Assembly: GCF_003286085.1 (NCBI RefSeq)
Contig: NW_020825331.1
Span: 1,426,001 to 1,490,000, forward strand
DNA from: Drosophila persimilis
Lineage: Eukaryota; Arthropoda; Insecta; Diptera; Drosophilidae
DNA length: 64,000 nt
Direction of reading: 5' to 3'
Part shown: piece after piece, positions 1 to 15,100 of the stretch
How the letters are laid out: the number at the start of each line of letters is the position of its first letter
How positions within the stretch are numbered: position 1 is the first letter of the stretch
The notes under the pieces: model-generated
Database searches by the model: none
Told to the model about the DNA's origin: nothing
The model's input: only the letters and a program-made list of their open reading frames with translations
Position numbers and translations under genes: made by a program

Positions 1-125
1 TCGAGTGTGTGTAATGTGCCATATGATTTAAGTCTTTCAGTTGATCAATAACAAAATATAACAACAAAAAAAACCATAAATCAATAATCCATTGAATTCT
101 TTACCGATATTTGAATCGTGCATAG

Positions 126-3100
126 GTGTTCGGAAATATCAAACTAGGTACAGTGGAAAATTCCATTACTAGGCACAACAACTTCCAATCATTTATTCAA
201 GGCGTCATGTTGCTCTTCAGGTATGTAATCCCCAACTAGATCCTAGATCTCCACGCCCCTAAATACTACTTATTGTACTTTACTACTACTACTATTACCC
301 ACAAAACAAAAACAAGTTTTCGATTCTCAGTAATTAAGTTACTAACTAGCTATAGATACTATAAAATATCAAATACAAGTTAGCAATAATTTTAATCTAG
401 TATACAACTAGACTCTCTCTCTCTCTCTCTATCTCATACGCGTTCGCTCCTCCTACTACTACTACTACTACAATATGTATCATAAATATACTACTACTCG
501 TACTATTACTAGTCTCTAGGGGTGGATAGCACCTTGAAGCGGAAGGAGGAAGGATGGATATCTTAGTTTAGCCCTAGAGCCGCCTAAATGGTTTAGTATT
601 TCATTTGGGATTTTTTGGGAGTGTTCTAGGATAGTTTGTAAGTTTGTATGCCCATTCCAACAACAACAACAACTAGATTTCATTTTGAACCCAAAACTCT
701 AGAGTCCTAGACCTTATCTATCATAATACTATAGTACCATATATATAATCTGTATTGGTTTCTAGTCACATGAAAGAAAGAGCACATCGTTCGGATTTGC
801 GGCAGGCAGCCCTACAGTAGAAAACGGTGGTAAATCCATAAAAAAAACTATCAAAAATAATCAGCTCTCTCTCTCGCTCTCTCTGTCTCTCTCTCTCCTG
901 ATTCCAAAATCCAATTCCAAAATTCAGATTCAAGCATTACCTTACATACATTCGTTTTGCTTAACAATTACAATAATTTTTTGATTGATACCTGTGTATG
1001 TAGCTTGGTTTCTAGAGTTATGTATACCACAAAAAAAAAAAAAACAAAACAAAAAAAACAACAACAACAATATATCCATACAATATATATATATATATAT
1101 TTATTGATATATGTACTATATATATATCAATCAATCAACTAAAACTAACAAAACTACAACTAAAACTTAAAACTAATAAGAAATCGTCATGTGCGACATA
1201 TGCCACCCACATATGCGCATAGTACGATATAGTATATGTATGTATTACTAATGTATGTACAAAAAAAAAACAAAACAAAACCAAAAACCTGTAGAACTAA
1301 ATACTATATTTTGAAAGCGAAGCTTGATTTTGCCAAAGTTTTGCACTTTTCGTTGTTGCAGTGTTTTAAACCGTTGAGATTTAAATGAGAGTTTAATCAT
1401 TTTGCAGTACTATATATTACTGGTAATTTATGCTCTAGTTATACTACTACATATATAGCTGTTATACATATACGACCCCCGAACAACTTACCACCTATAA
1501 CGCTCTCTCTCTATATACTATATATATATATCTACCATATATATACATATATAATGATAATAAAGTTAATAGAACTGCCAGTTGATGTATGTCTGTATGT
1601 AATTCCACTCTGTGATCAATCAGTCATCAGTCCATTAGCCATTATCAACTATATACTCCCAGTACATACATATATACATATCTCATACTACTACTACTAC
1701 TACCACCACCAATAAGTCGAAATTCAGTCGAAATTACTATAGGTACTATATAGTATGTATTCCGTAATTGTCTGCCGTATAACCAATTGGTATTAGTCTT
1801 TCTCTTTATCTCTCTGTCGCGTCTGTCCGAACAGTATCTGCCTTAAGTATCTGCAAATTGTAGTAGCTTAGTGTGTATGTAATTCTATATACATAAAGGA
1901 GCTACTGACTATATATACCACTCATATCCTGCCGCCACCTGCAATCTCCTTGTATGTATATACACTTACATACACATAATCGTATATATACTTATATCAG
2001 CGTATCAAATCCCGAGTACTATATGTAAATACACGCCACTACAACTACACTCATTGCATAAACACACACACACCCCTCCACCAAATCGTACCGATCGTAT
2101 TTAGAGTTAGTTAATACATATAATACCTTAAAAATAGTTCGCTTCCTTTTGAGGACTCAGAACCATATGTGTATTAATTCTTATGTTATTCCCTGATCTT
2201 CACGCCACAGATGTGCAACGGGCGAGGCATGGCCAAACATAATGCTGGCCTGCCTCAAGGGCAAAGCCTGTGACGAGGACGCCGAGAAGGGCCCGGGCGA
2301 GTACTGCGGATCGACGCTGGCCTACGCCTACTTCGTATCGTTTATATTCTTTTGTTCGTTTCTAATGTTGAATCTGTTCGTCGCCGTCATCATGGATAAT
2401 TTTGATTATCTCACAAGGGACTCCAGTATATTGGGTGCTCATCACTTAGACGAATTTGTGCGCATATGGGCGGAATATGATCCAAATGCGACGTAATTAT
2501 CTGTTTAATATATACAAAATACATACGACACACACAAAACATGTGCACATGTCCACACATTACTCTCAAAATTCAAAAAGTTTTCGTTTACCACAAAGTT
2601 CTCGTAAACATTTTTGCTTTAAGTTTGTACCCCATTCTCCGGTTCTTTTCTTTCCTGCCATTCGATCAAGCGTGCACTTATATTAAACGATTGTTATTTG
2701 GTCGTATTTGATTCATATATCAAACGGTCGAGACACGGACTATACTCTCTAAGGCTCTCCAAAGTAAGAGCCGACTGTGTGCACAAGTTGAGCTTGAACC
2801 CTCCTTTGAACACCCATCCCACCTCACCTTTGAGTTGTTCTAATTTCAGTTTTAAGTTCTTTACCATGCATATCGATCGATGGTGTGTTCTGACACAGTA
2901 CAAATTACGATACGTGATTCGTTCAGTCCGTTTTGGGCGAGCGTTTCGACGTAATGAGATGCCGACCGAACGAAGCGAATATCGAATATCGAATACCGAA
3001 TACCGAATACCGAATCCCACCGAATGGATTCGGATGCCTGTTCTGCAGGGTTCTAATATACACACATACGATCGGGTTCACATATGCATGTCTTCGGCTT

Positions 3101-6100
3101 GAACGAAGATCCACACACTGTTTTGTGTTTTTTGGATTGAGAGTTTACACGCAGCAGCACAGAGCAGCACCGAACTAATTTTCCAATCCTCCCGTTGTCG
3201 TTCGAATGAATTAGTGGTAAAATACACTACACGGAAATGTACGACATGCTTAAGAATATGGATCCACCGCTGGGATTTGGTAACAAGTGTCCCAATCGGC
3301 TGGCCTACAAAAAACTGATCAGAATGAATATGCCGCTGGACGATGAGCTGAGAGTCCAGTTTACCACAACGTTGTTCGCTTTGATTCGGGAGAATCTAAG
3401 CATTAAGATGCGAGCGCGTATGTTGATACCTGATCGATTTTCCATATGCTCACTATATAACATCCGTGTACATCCCTTCGTTTAGCTGAGGAGATGGATC
3501 AGGCGGACATGGAGCTCAGGGAAACCATCACGAACATCTGGCCATTGCAGGCGAAGAAGATGCTGAATCTGCTGGTGCCACCGCTCGATCAGCTGAATAA
3601 GGGGAAGCTTTCAGTTGGTAAAATCTACGCAGGTTTCCTGATACTGGAGTCCTGGCGTAACACGAGGTTCGGCCAGATTGATTCGGGCATGCCGGTAAGT
3701 TATATCTCTTGTACATAGTCCCACAACCCCCAAACTCGGCCGACCAAAACCCCCCCGAACCCCACACATACCATGTACTTAATACAACAACTCTAGTCTA
3801 AATTAAATGGAACCTCCCTAGCCCTGGTCAGAGAACCACATGATAATCCAGAAGACTCGTATATTAAGTGCCAACAAAAACAAAAAAAAAGTGTCGTTAG
3901 GAGCTTCTCTCTGGAACGTATCCAAGGGTCCACAAAACCATCCAGTTAAGAATCCGAGTTAAACGATAATCGCAGAAGATTTTTGCTATGATTTTGTTTT
4001 ATTTTGGCATTAAACATTTTGGTTGATTCGTTGTTGTTTTGTGTTCAATCTGCACCACGGAAGAACCGAAGTGGTGGCTGCTACTACTGTTCTTTGCTAC
4101 CACTACTATTCATGTAATGATAAGTCTATCATAAGTCTAAGTCCTAGACATTGTGCTGTCCCTCACAGTCACAGATGTATATAAGCAAACTCTCTATGAA
4201 CTATCTATCTATCGATCTACCTCGCTGATGCTCTAATTCTTTTCAAAGCACAAACTAACTACTAAAATAAAAACCATGCTCTAGCCAGAACAGAATTTGC
4301 ATTGGAGTGTGGATTAGGAAACGTTCCAATACCCAATGCCAACTGCCTCCAAAAAGATTCCATTACACACCACACTGAAACACTACTGAAACAATGAAAA
4401 TAAAACAAAACCGCACACAAAAAAAATCTATATAAAAATTGATATAACATCGAATAAATACTATATGTAATATTATGATTTCTCTTCTCATACGATTGAC
4501 AATGAACTCTCTATCTTTCATTGAAAACGAAACTAAACGAAAAAAACGACAAAAAAAATATGAAAATATTTATAACAAAAAATCAAAACCAAACCAAACC
4601 ACAAAAAAAAATATACGCAGAACTGGAAGGAGGTATATAATTAATTTTATATGCAACCTCATGTTTTATCACATTTGTATATACAATAATACCTACTACC
4701 TACCATATATGTATACGTACGTTGCACACATACCTTGTATGTGAAAACGAGTGAAAGCCCAAGAAAATAGTCAATACACATACTATACCATACATATACT
4801 ATAGCCACAAGAAGCTGCCCATAATTGACACTACAATCAAGTGCCACGATCTGCTATACGATCAGATCTCGAGATCAAACCACAAATTCCAAATCCCGTA
4901 TTGCTATTATACATAGTAACATTATTATTATTATGGGCAGTTGTGGGCATACACGGGATGCATAGTTTTCTTCACTTGAAATCAAAATCGAAATCAAATA
5001 CTATTATAATCCACAACGAATCGGAAAAATCCACACAGAAAATGTTGCAACCCATTTGGGATGACAAAAAGTAAAACTCGTATTCAAGTATTCAGTAATC
5101 AAGTATCTCCTACAAAACGTTATTTATTGAGAGCAATGAGTACTGTACCGTACTTTACTGTAATCTTAGAAGTAAATAAATATAACTAAATATAATCTAT
5201 ATACTCGTATCGGTAGAATTGAATTGAAGAGTTTCCGTAATTTACTTTACTACTACTCGAGTGTTTGCGATTGTATTGTTCGTTCTTAGTATCTGAATTT
5301 ATACCATACTATATCGTACAAGAAGTTCTTAGATCTGTAAGTAAACCTATTGATATTCTTAGATATATTCCTAGAGGTTTGCCCATTTGATTAGAACACA
5401 AAGTCAACCACTCGAGTCCCTCTAAGAGTCGGGAAATGTATCTCATATACTTACATATATGAAACAGACAGATACCGGCGAGGGCACATCCCTAAAAAAC
5501 ACCACCCACAAAAACACACACTCATATGATTCACACACGTGTTGAAATAATTAATGAAATTGTGCTTTATCTGTTATCCTGTTATCCTTTGCACAAAACA
5601 CAAAACACACATTCCATAAAAACAAAAACAAAAATTGAATCTGAAAACTGAATTTGAATCCATGAATTTCTCGATTTTAACATTGTACCATTGGACCACA
5701 AAATACCATTTACAAATACAATGGCAAATACAATATGCTAATGGCAATGGCAAATGGCAATGATAGCGGAAGAAGCCGGAAGACGATGACGAGCGTAAAT
5801 ATAGCCCAACGGCCGTCGAGGAGCCGGTATATACTCTATATATTTACATAGATATATGCCTATGCAATCTTTCGCTTCATTTTGCTTTCGCTTTTTTTGA
5901 AGCTCCTCCTACTACTCCTCCACTTACACTACTCTCTTGTACTGCTCTTACCACCCACCCCTCTCTTGCTCTATTGTTCTCTCAATCTCTCTATCGGCTA
6001 GAGGCATGTGTACATACATACTCGCCTAGGAATGTGCATATAACTAGGAAAACCAGCATATAAGCATAAGCATATAAGCCTGCCCCACAACCAACTAACC

Positions 6101-9100
6101 CAGCAACCACTCTACTCAATGCATACTAAATACTTATAAAACTATCCGCATACTATAGAATATCATATCAAACCGTAGAGCAACACCCAACTGCAATGCT
6201 ATGGTCATGTTTCGCTTTACACACAAACCCGATCGAAACAATCGAACTCCACACTCCACTCTAGACCCGGCTCGTCTCTCCTTTCGTGGAGTGTGCCGTC
6301 CATAGTGCAAGGTACGAGTATATGCGCCCCTATAGACGATGCTTGCTTGTGGATCCCTCTGCACATCTTAGCTGATGCTTGCCCATGGATAGTACCCCAG
6401 TAACCAGGCCATTGATCGCTTAATTCCTTTCGAATAATATGAAAATTGCCTGATTCCCTGATATATCATAAATGAAGAAAGATATTTACAATAATACATA
6501 CATACATATGTATATGTATGGATATAAATAGTTTACGACAAAGAGAGTAAAAAGAAAAGTACATAAATGCCTGAGCGAAACCTATTTAATCGTTGATGCT
6601 TTTCCATGTATTTCACCCAATGAAAGGTATCGTTTTAGAGCATATCTTATACATCGATTTAGATACATATTTGTATCAAAACCTCTTTACTTTGCCAGGT
6701 CTGGTCTGGCCTGGTCTAATTCTTTTAAAGAAGAAAGTTATACATGCTTTTGCCATAAACAAATATTGAACGAAAGGCAGATTTTTTAATCAATTTCCTG
6801 AAATGTGTTATACATTTAAGATTAATCGAATCTTTAATTATTTCCAATAATTCTTCCATCTGTAATTCCTTTCAAAAATTATTTAGAAATCCTTAAAGAT
6901 TAGTAGTATAGATTTGCGGCATTTCCCCCAAATGAAAATGAACATGAAATTATGAAGGACTACACATTTGTATGCTGCTGCAATTGCGCCTGAAAAAAAC
7001 AAAAAACAAAAAACGGATGAGTTGTTGTCTTTGATTTAACATAGATTTAACACACACTTTTGTTCAGCATCTTTCGAATAGTGCACTGTTCTCCAAGTTT
7101 GAATCGACTATTGCACCAAAAAACACTAAACACACACTCTTGCACATCCAATAGAGAATAGATAGAATAACAGGCCCAGAGCCACAATCAATCTATCGAT
7201 ACAATAAATAATCCCCAGTACACAAACAGCTTTAGAGCTGACAAAAATACCCATACCAATACGAATATGAATATGAAGATGAATATGAATAATGATGCCG
7301 ATTGCTATTGTAATAGCAATCTAAAAAATATGAATAGAACATATGAAATGATTTATACCCGTGTATCAAAGTGTAACAAAAAGGAATCTGAGAAAAGAGA
7401 AATAGATATAGAAATAGAAACAGAAACAGAAACAAAGAGAGATCTGTAGGATCAAAGCGATCAGGAAAATGTCCTATATTTAATATGTTTTGTTCAGTTC
7501 AGTTGTCGATATGCCATTGAGTTTCCTTGTAGCATTTGGCGCTCATTAGGCATGCTTACATAAAGGCAATCAATCAATCAGTCATCAATCTAAAAACTGC
7601 AACTAAATCAAGAAAAAAACAAAAGCATGCGAAAAACCAAACCATTTTGAGATTTAAATAAAAGCGCTGAAAAAACGTCTGAATCCAACTAAAACTTAGA
7701 TATGTATCCCACTACTAGTATAAAGAACATGAAATTATGTTTTCATTTTGTGTATTTCTTTTCTTAAACTAGAGATTTTTTTTTATAGTAATCAACGGAA
7801 CAGATTCAATTCGAGTTTCATCTGTTCCGTGGTCCACCATCTCTATAAATTGGCACACACAATAATTACGATCTATCAATCAAACAAAAATTATAATTAT
7901 AATAATAATAATTCTCATAATAATAGCGGTACTACTTAGATTTTCTTCAAATCCTAGTGAGTTGTACAAAAGTTTGCGCATGTTTTGAACGTATCCAGCA
8001 AGTCTCTCTTTTAAGCTACTTAACTAAACATTTAATGCGAAAGCATCCAAGCATACATTACAACAATTACAATTACAATTACAGTTACAACCTTAACTTA
8101 CCTCTAACTTAACATCTTACAAAAACATCTCTACTTACATCCTGCCGACACATTCCGCATAGAGCTTGACACATCTCGAAATGCTATGCCATACCAAAAA
8201 CCTATATATATTTCCAATATAAAGGAACCCAACTACTATTCAGCAAAACGCTATTTGCCCTTATATATTCTATTACTATATATACGTGCATATGTATATA
8301 ACTATATACTATACATATGTATATGAGAATACTTATGATATATACAATACTATCTTTTCGATTATGATTTATGGTTTTTTTTTGGTTCTGTAATAAAAAC
8401 AAAACTCTTACTTACATCTTTACAATTATTCTATAATAATTCTTACATTCCATTTTTAATGCTTATGAAAATACAAAAACAAAACAAATACAAAAACAAA
8501 AACCAATCCTAATGCGTTGCAATGTTACCATAAATATCAATATCAAAAATACTATCACCACTCACCCAACTTCAACAACAACAACTCAACAAAAATACAA
8601 CAACAACTGTATCTACAATTAAACTACCGATTAACCATTGAATCAATGCAACAAATCAATCAAATTTGAAATATGCAACAAATTCTAAAATAATTAAAAA
8701 AAAAAAACACACTGAACGAACTAAACGAAACACAACGAAACGGAAACGAAAACAAAAACAAAAACGTAACGAATGGCCATTCGAATATCGAAAAACATAG
8801 AAACAATCATTCTTTAACTGCCTGCTCGATATGGCCGCCCTCGACAAAGGAGGATCGCGTCAGAATTCCATAAGCTTCGAGGCGAATGGGGAAGGAGCCG
8901 CCAACTCACAGACACATTTGTTAGCGAGCACGCACCATCACCACCACGCAAACGGTGATGCCGAACACAACAGTTTGGCAACACTAGCACGGCGGAGTAC
9001 GATCAGAAAGCGATCAGTTAGGTAATTTACAAACAGCTTCAATCTTAACTATAATCCGTAAAGTGCCAACGCCATCATCATCATCCCTATCATCAGCATC

Positions 9101-12100
9101 GCATCAGTATCATCTGCATCGTCAATAGCATCACGATTCATCATTGCACGCTCATCTCTAAGTCCATCATATCCACCTAGAAAACCAGCCAACAAAATAT
9201 GTTCTATTCAAACGTATATCCTATCTAATATGACTAAAAATCCTCTCACATATTCGCATTTCATTTAGATAAAAACGCTAATCTGTAATTTGAAGACTCT
9301 AGGGCTTGTTTAAGCGATAACCAATACAGCTTTGCACTCCTCGGACGTACTTTGCTTTACCCATTCCATCCTAAAGTGTCCCAGCACTACTATAGGATGA
9401 GGATTTCCGTGTCATTACAAATATGTAAATACTTCAAATACAGTACCGAAACTTCGAAAATCGATCTTCAAATTAATCATATTAAATCTTTATGAGGATT
9501 ACGTTTATATTTCAAACTTGCATAGCAAGAAAGCATACTCGTATAGTACACAAACAAAAAGCTTTTATCATCATGTGAGAGTTTATTGCTCTCAAAATGG
9601 ATCATCCAGATCATGAGATCATGAAAGCCAAGCGCATATATCATATATGCATAAGCATAAGCACATTCTAGACATATGTAAATGTGTATGGGTATTTAAG
9701 GATTAGACAACATTCGCTTCACAACACTCCACTAAATCAAATACAGTTACGATTACTACTAACACCACTACCAGTACCAACACTACCATCAAAAAACCAA
9801 TCAAATACCAAAAAACTAACCACAAGAACTACTACTCTTTGTGCTTTTTGTACATTCCTACATTGACATAAGTAAATTGTTTTCTTCTAATTTTTAAATA
9901 TTTCAGAAACAAAAAGGTGAATAAGTTTGATAAACTCCAAGCGGTAAACCAATATATGAACATTTATCGAACATTTTACTAAAAACCAAGACTAATAACT
10001 AATTGTGTATATTATTGAATATATATGTGAATACTCTTTGTGTCCATAATCCGTTTCCGATATAAATGTTGTTCACAAAAACCAAATTAAGTCGAAAAGT
10101 AAAACACTAGTACTTACAAAACCACTTACTACTACTACTACCTTTGAATACTCGCACACACACACACGCACATACACATACACACTCTCCACCCACAAGT
10201 GCTCGTTGTATCCTACTACGTTCTAGCGATACCTGTGTATCTTAGCATCGTACAATATCCAGCGAGGCATAAATTATATCTACTGTGTGTGTGTGTGTGT
10301 GTGCTGTGTTTACCCCCAACCTACTATACAATAAGTCTTCAATTTGCGTTTACTCAATAGTACTACTACAAAAAAAAATACTCTCGTACATACATAAATG
10401 TTGCATAGCAATTATTTGAAACCGTTAGAAACGCAATCTTCGCTTAGTACTCGTACTCGTACTCAATGTTGTAATTTTGATCGTTGATCGTATCTATAAC
10501 CAAATACTCTCGTACTCGTACTAGTACTCGTACATGTACATGTACTCGTAGGCGTACTCGTTCGTTCTCGTTCCTTGGGCAAAAGTGTTGAAGGCAGCTA
10601 TAGAAAAAAAAGAAGAATAAAACAGTGGACCAAACGGGAGCTCCACTCAACAATAGTCCCCGCCCCAACCGATCCAATCCGATCCGATCCCCACCCTGCC
10701 ACTCGTACGATCTGCAAACCACTACCCTCTTTTCCAAATTCATTTATCTATTTATCCATCTATTGAGTCGTTGAGTGGTTTTGGTTGAAGATTAACGAAT
10801 GGATGGACTAGTTGACTAGCGGACTTGTAATCGTATAGATATATTTCCTAACGAGTGTGCGACCACCTCTTCACCGATTTACCGATTAGTTGGCAAGCAA
10901 TATCTCCCTCACCTGAAGCAAATAGTGGTAATATTAGTCTTATGCATAAGAACTTTTTGTTTTCATGTACAATACACCTGTCTGCAATGCAATGTCTGTA
11001 TAAATTGACTCACCAAAATCCGAATCATTCATTTCACAACCGAAATCGTAAATCAATCCAATGGTCCTTTGTGCGACTCTTTCCTCAAACTCAATCTCAA
11101 ACGATCTATCAGTGGTACAAGTTGGCGGTTCTAACTCTTCTTGTCTCATCATTCCGACAACATCATCCGACAATCAATCAATCCAATTGCTATAGACAAT
11201 TTTCTACGTACACATAAAGCCAAGAGTACTCGTACGTTGAAATCGGAAATACCCTAGAACTGAGATGAGATGCTATGCTGAGAATGCTTTTGCCAAGAAA
11301 GGATATGCATATGCCCGCCCAAGGGAAATCCCATGTTTATTTTTTCATTGATAGTAATTTACTCTATACATATCGTTGGTAAATAAACAGTTGCTAGTTC
11401 TAAAACTATATTGTATAGCATATGACATGATGTATAGCTATGATTTTGTATTATTGCTAGAGGTAAACCGAACCACAGAAGCTTCAGGTCATATATCCTC
11501 CTCCGATATATCCTCCTAGATGAATACATATAGCGGTGGTGGCTTTATGTGTACGTAGTAATTGTTTTTGTATTCGATTTGAGCGTAATATTAAGGTTCA
11601 CCTTGACACTTTCGTTAGTCCAACCAACACAGACACGAGTGCGTCGCCCCTCCCCCGAACAATACTCGTATTGTTGTGGTAAGTAAAGATCGGTTAACGT
11701 CCACGCTAATGGAAAAGGATACAGGACTTGACCTCCCAGCCATACTAACTCACACAAACACATACATATGTATATACATATATCCTATTAACTCACACAC
11801 TTGTAGGCTGCATGCTGTAAATAATATACTGTAATATACTATGTAGTGTTATATATAGCTTACATTTTGATTGACATTCTGTCTTGGCTTGCTTCAAATC
11901 GCTTGCGCCGCTTTCGAACTGCTTAAACACCATACGCCTTACGCCATACGGAATGCTCTTGACAGTCACTCCATTTCTACTCCACCACCACAGCCATGTT
12001 GATAGCCTTAGCCTCTCTGTAGACTGTAGATAGCTATAACCAGCAATCGATTTACATTTCATTTTTATTTCTATTGAGTTATCGATTTATTTGTATGAGA

Positions 12101-15100
12101 CTATATCTCATAAATATAGGACAAACTATTCAAAATTACGTAGATCAATCTGGGTAACAAACAAACAATTGAATTGGCATATTAAGTAAACGAAACTTAA
12201 CTCAACTAAACTCAACGAGATCGGATACAGATACAGATATAACAACCACGATAGCTACTTACCATGAAAAAACCTAAAGAAATGAGTTCCAGTATATATG
12301 TATTGTATATGTATACTCCCCCGTCCCGCCCCGCCCAATGTAGTGTATGGAATTGTTTAAATGTTACACGCCCTATAAATAGGATTAGTCAATATCTACG
12401 ATACCTACAATATAATACCTAAATACATAAAACCGTAATGTTATTCTGCATTTGAGAACCTTTCAATAATTCAATCTAGTACAATTGAAACCGCATTTGG
12501 ATATGTATTTTTGTTGCAGTGAAAGTAATATTTGCTTAATATTTGTTTTGATTATATATACTACCCACCCATATATACCCCTATACTCAACCATATAGTA
12601 CTCAGCAAAGTAAGCATACATGTCTCAATGTATATTTATTTTGTAGCTTTTATATACGAAACATATCTACATATATATGTACTACATATGTGTATATATA
12701 TATATTGCCTTCCTATAAGCTCCTATAAGGAGCATAGGATCAACATCTGTAGTTCTTAATGCATACTCCAGATATACACAGATATACTCTTCTGTATGCT
12801 GTAAACCCGACCAATGAATGAATCCACAAGAAATCGGTCGACAGGAATTTCAAACAACATTCGTAACAAATTCGTATTTCCCCAACCCCCCACGCCCCTG
12901 ATCACAAAACTGAATAAATTAAAGAAATAGACTGATTTCAAGTGGTGGTCATTCATGATTGTACAACTGATGTAACACAATGCCTTGTAAAACTCTTTCG
13001 AACAGATGCTGGAACTGCAAGATGCGTCTAGACGACCTTCGCAGGAGTCGCTTACCGGTGCCGATGCTGGCCATTTACATCCTGGACATTCGTACATGAA
13101 CGGCCATCGGCGATCGCCTAGTTTAAGGTATGTATTCTATGGATTGCAATTGCCCTCAAATGTACGAGTGTGTATGATAACTAATTTCTTCCTTCCTTTT
13201 GCAGGCACAATGGCTCGCCACTTGCCAGATCTCCAAGTCCTCGACGACGTGGCCATCAATACATACATCATGATATCGGGTTCTCCGATACCGTATCTAA
13301 TGTTGTAGAGATGGTCAAGGAGACACGTCATCCTAGGCATGGCAACAACCATCCGCGGTATCCAAGAGGTATTTATTGTTTTGAGAAAAACCACATATAC
13401 TCGTATTTTATACGCCAAATGATTCGTATGTGTGCTTGTTGTAAGCGCAGCGCATACATAAATCAATCAAATGAAAACTATGGAAAACTATACAGAAAAT
13501 TTAGAATTGTCTGTCCGTATACGACAGCGTATTTACCTAAGATTTTCAATTCGAGAACAACACATTGTATTTCAGTTATTCGTGCTTACAATGGGTACAC
13601 ACAGAGTGACCAAGCAAGGATTCGGCATCAGCCGGGGCTCTTTTTTATCTATTTTGTAGTATCTTAGTTATATGCAGATATATATGTCTACAATTCCATA
13701 GCCTTAAACGAAAATCTTTTGATACAAATACAAATACAAAATATATATTCAAATAAATATATTCATTTATGTTTTGGTTCTGTCCTCAGTTGGTTCGATT
13801 ATTAATCGATATCGTTTTCATTTTCCTATTCAAACAAAAATAATCGGAGAAACAGAAACAAAAAAAAAAAACTATAAAATTAATGCAATTTCTTGAAAAA
13901 AACCTAACCAAATAAAACAAAAACGAAAAACAAAAAACAAAAAACCAAAAAACAAAAATACGTAAACTGTTGTGCCCCTACATCCTTAATTATTACGTTT
14001 TTTCTTTATTATTGTTGTTATATGTACAATATAGGTTCATGGTCAGCATCGACAAGTCCGGCCCGTTCGCCTTCGCCTTCTCGTTATGGTGGTCATTTGT
14101 CTCGCAGTAAACGCACTCAACTGCCTTATCCCACATATGGGACAACAAGTCTATGTCAAAGGTCACGATCGCCGAGTCCCGCTCGACTTCAGGAGATGCG
14201 TGAACGAGACAGACTTGGTTATGGGATTGATATGGGTACATCTTTAGCACTCTTGTTATCTAAAGTCCAAAAATCAAATCAAAGATCAAAATCAAAACTA
14301 AAATCAAAACTAAAATCGAAATCAAGCTACAATCAAATCAAAAATCAAATTTGTTTCTATATATGCTAGTACTACTTTCTTCTACACAAATTTCTTCAAT
14401 CATATTTCTACTTTTACCAACAACATCAATCAGATCTCAGACATGCTTACTCGTAACTAACTATTCGTATTCGTACATAGTTGCCAAAACATGCTTAACA
14501 TGTACATGTAATTGTCATGCCAAGACGTTCAATCAATCAATCAGTCAAACAATCAATCAGTCAATCATAAGCTTTAAACAACAGAATAGTTTGTTTAATA
14601 CATAAACCACACCACAACAGCTCGCTCTCAGATCTGCGAGCGTTTACCATCTCGAACAACCAACTAAAAACCCATCAATCAATATCAATCAATCAATCAA
14701 TCAATGTACTCAACTATTCGTACTCGTACTCTTGTTACTACTCCTAGCGTTACGCAGCAGTTCATCGTTTTCATTTCATTTCTCTAGATGCCCATATATC
14801 CTCCACCTACTACTCTTATATTATACTATTCGTTATCTCACATCTCGTACTACTACTACTTCTACTACTACTGTATGGTTCTACTCGTGCCATGTATGTA
14901 CATACAGACTTCATCCCATGCTCATCCTCAAAAACTACAGAACTCGAAAACTACTCGTACAACAAACACACACACACAGAATATCTCTGGCAAATAACGT
15001 GTATTTTTTGTGTTTGTTTTTTTTTTTTTGTTTATTCAATTTTAAATACGCGTTGTAAGATATTTGAAATTTGTTAGATTACCAACAAGTCTGGTTAGAT

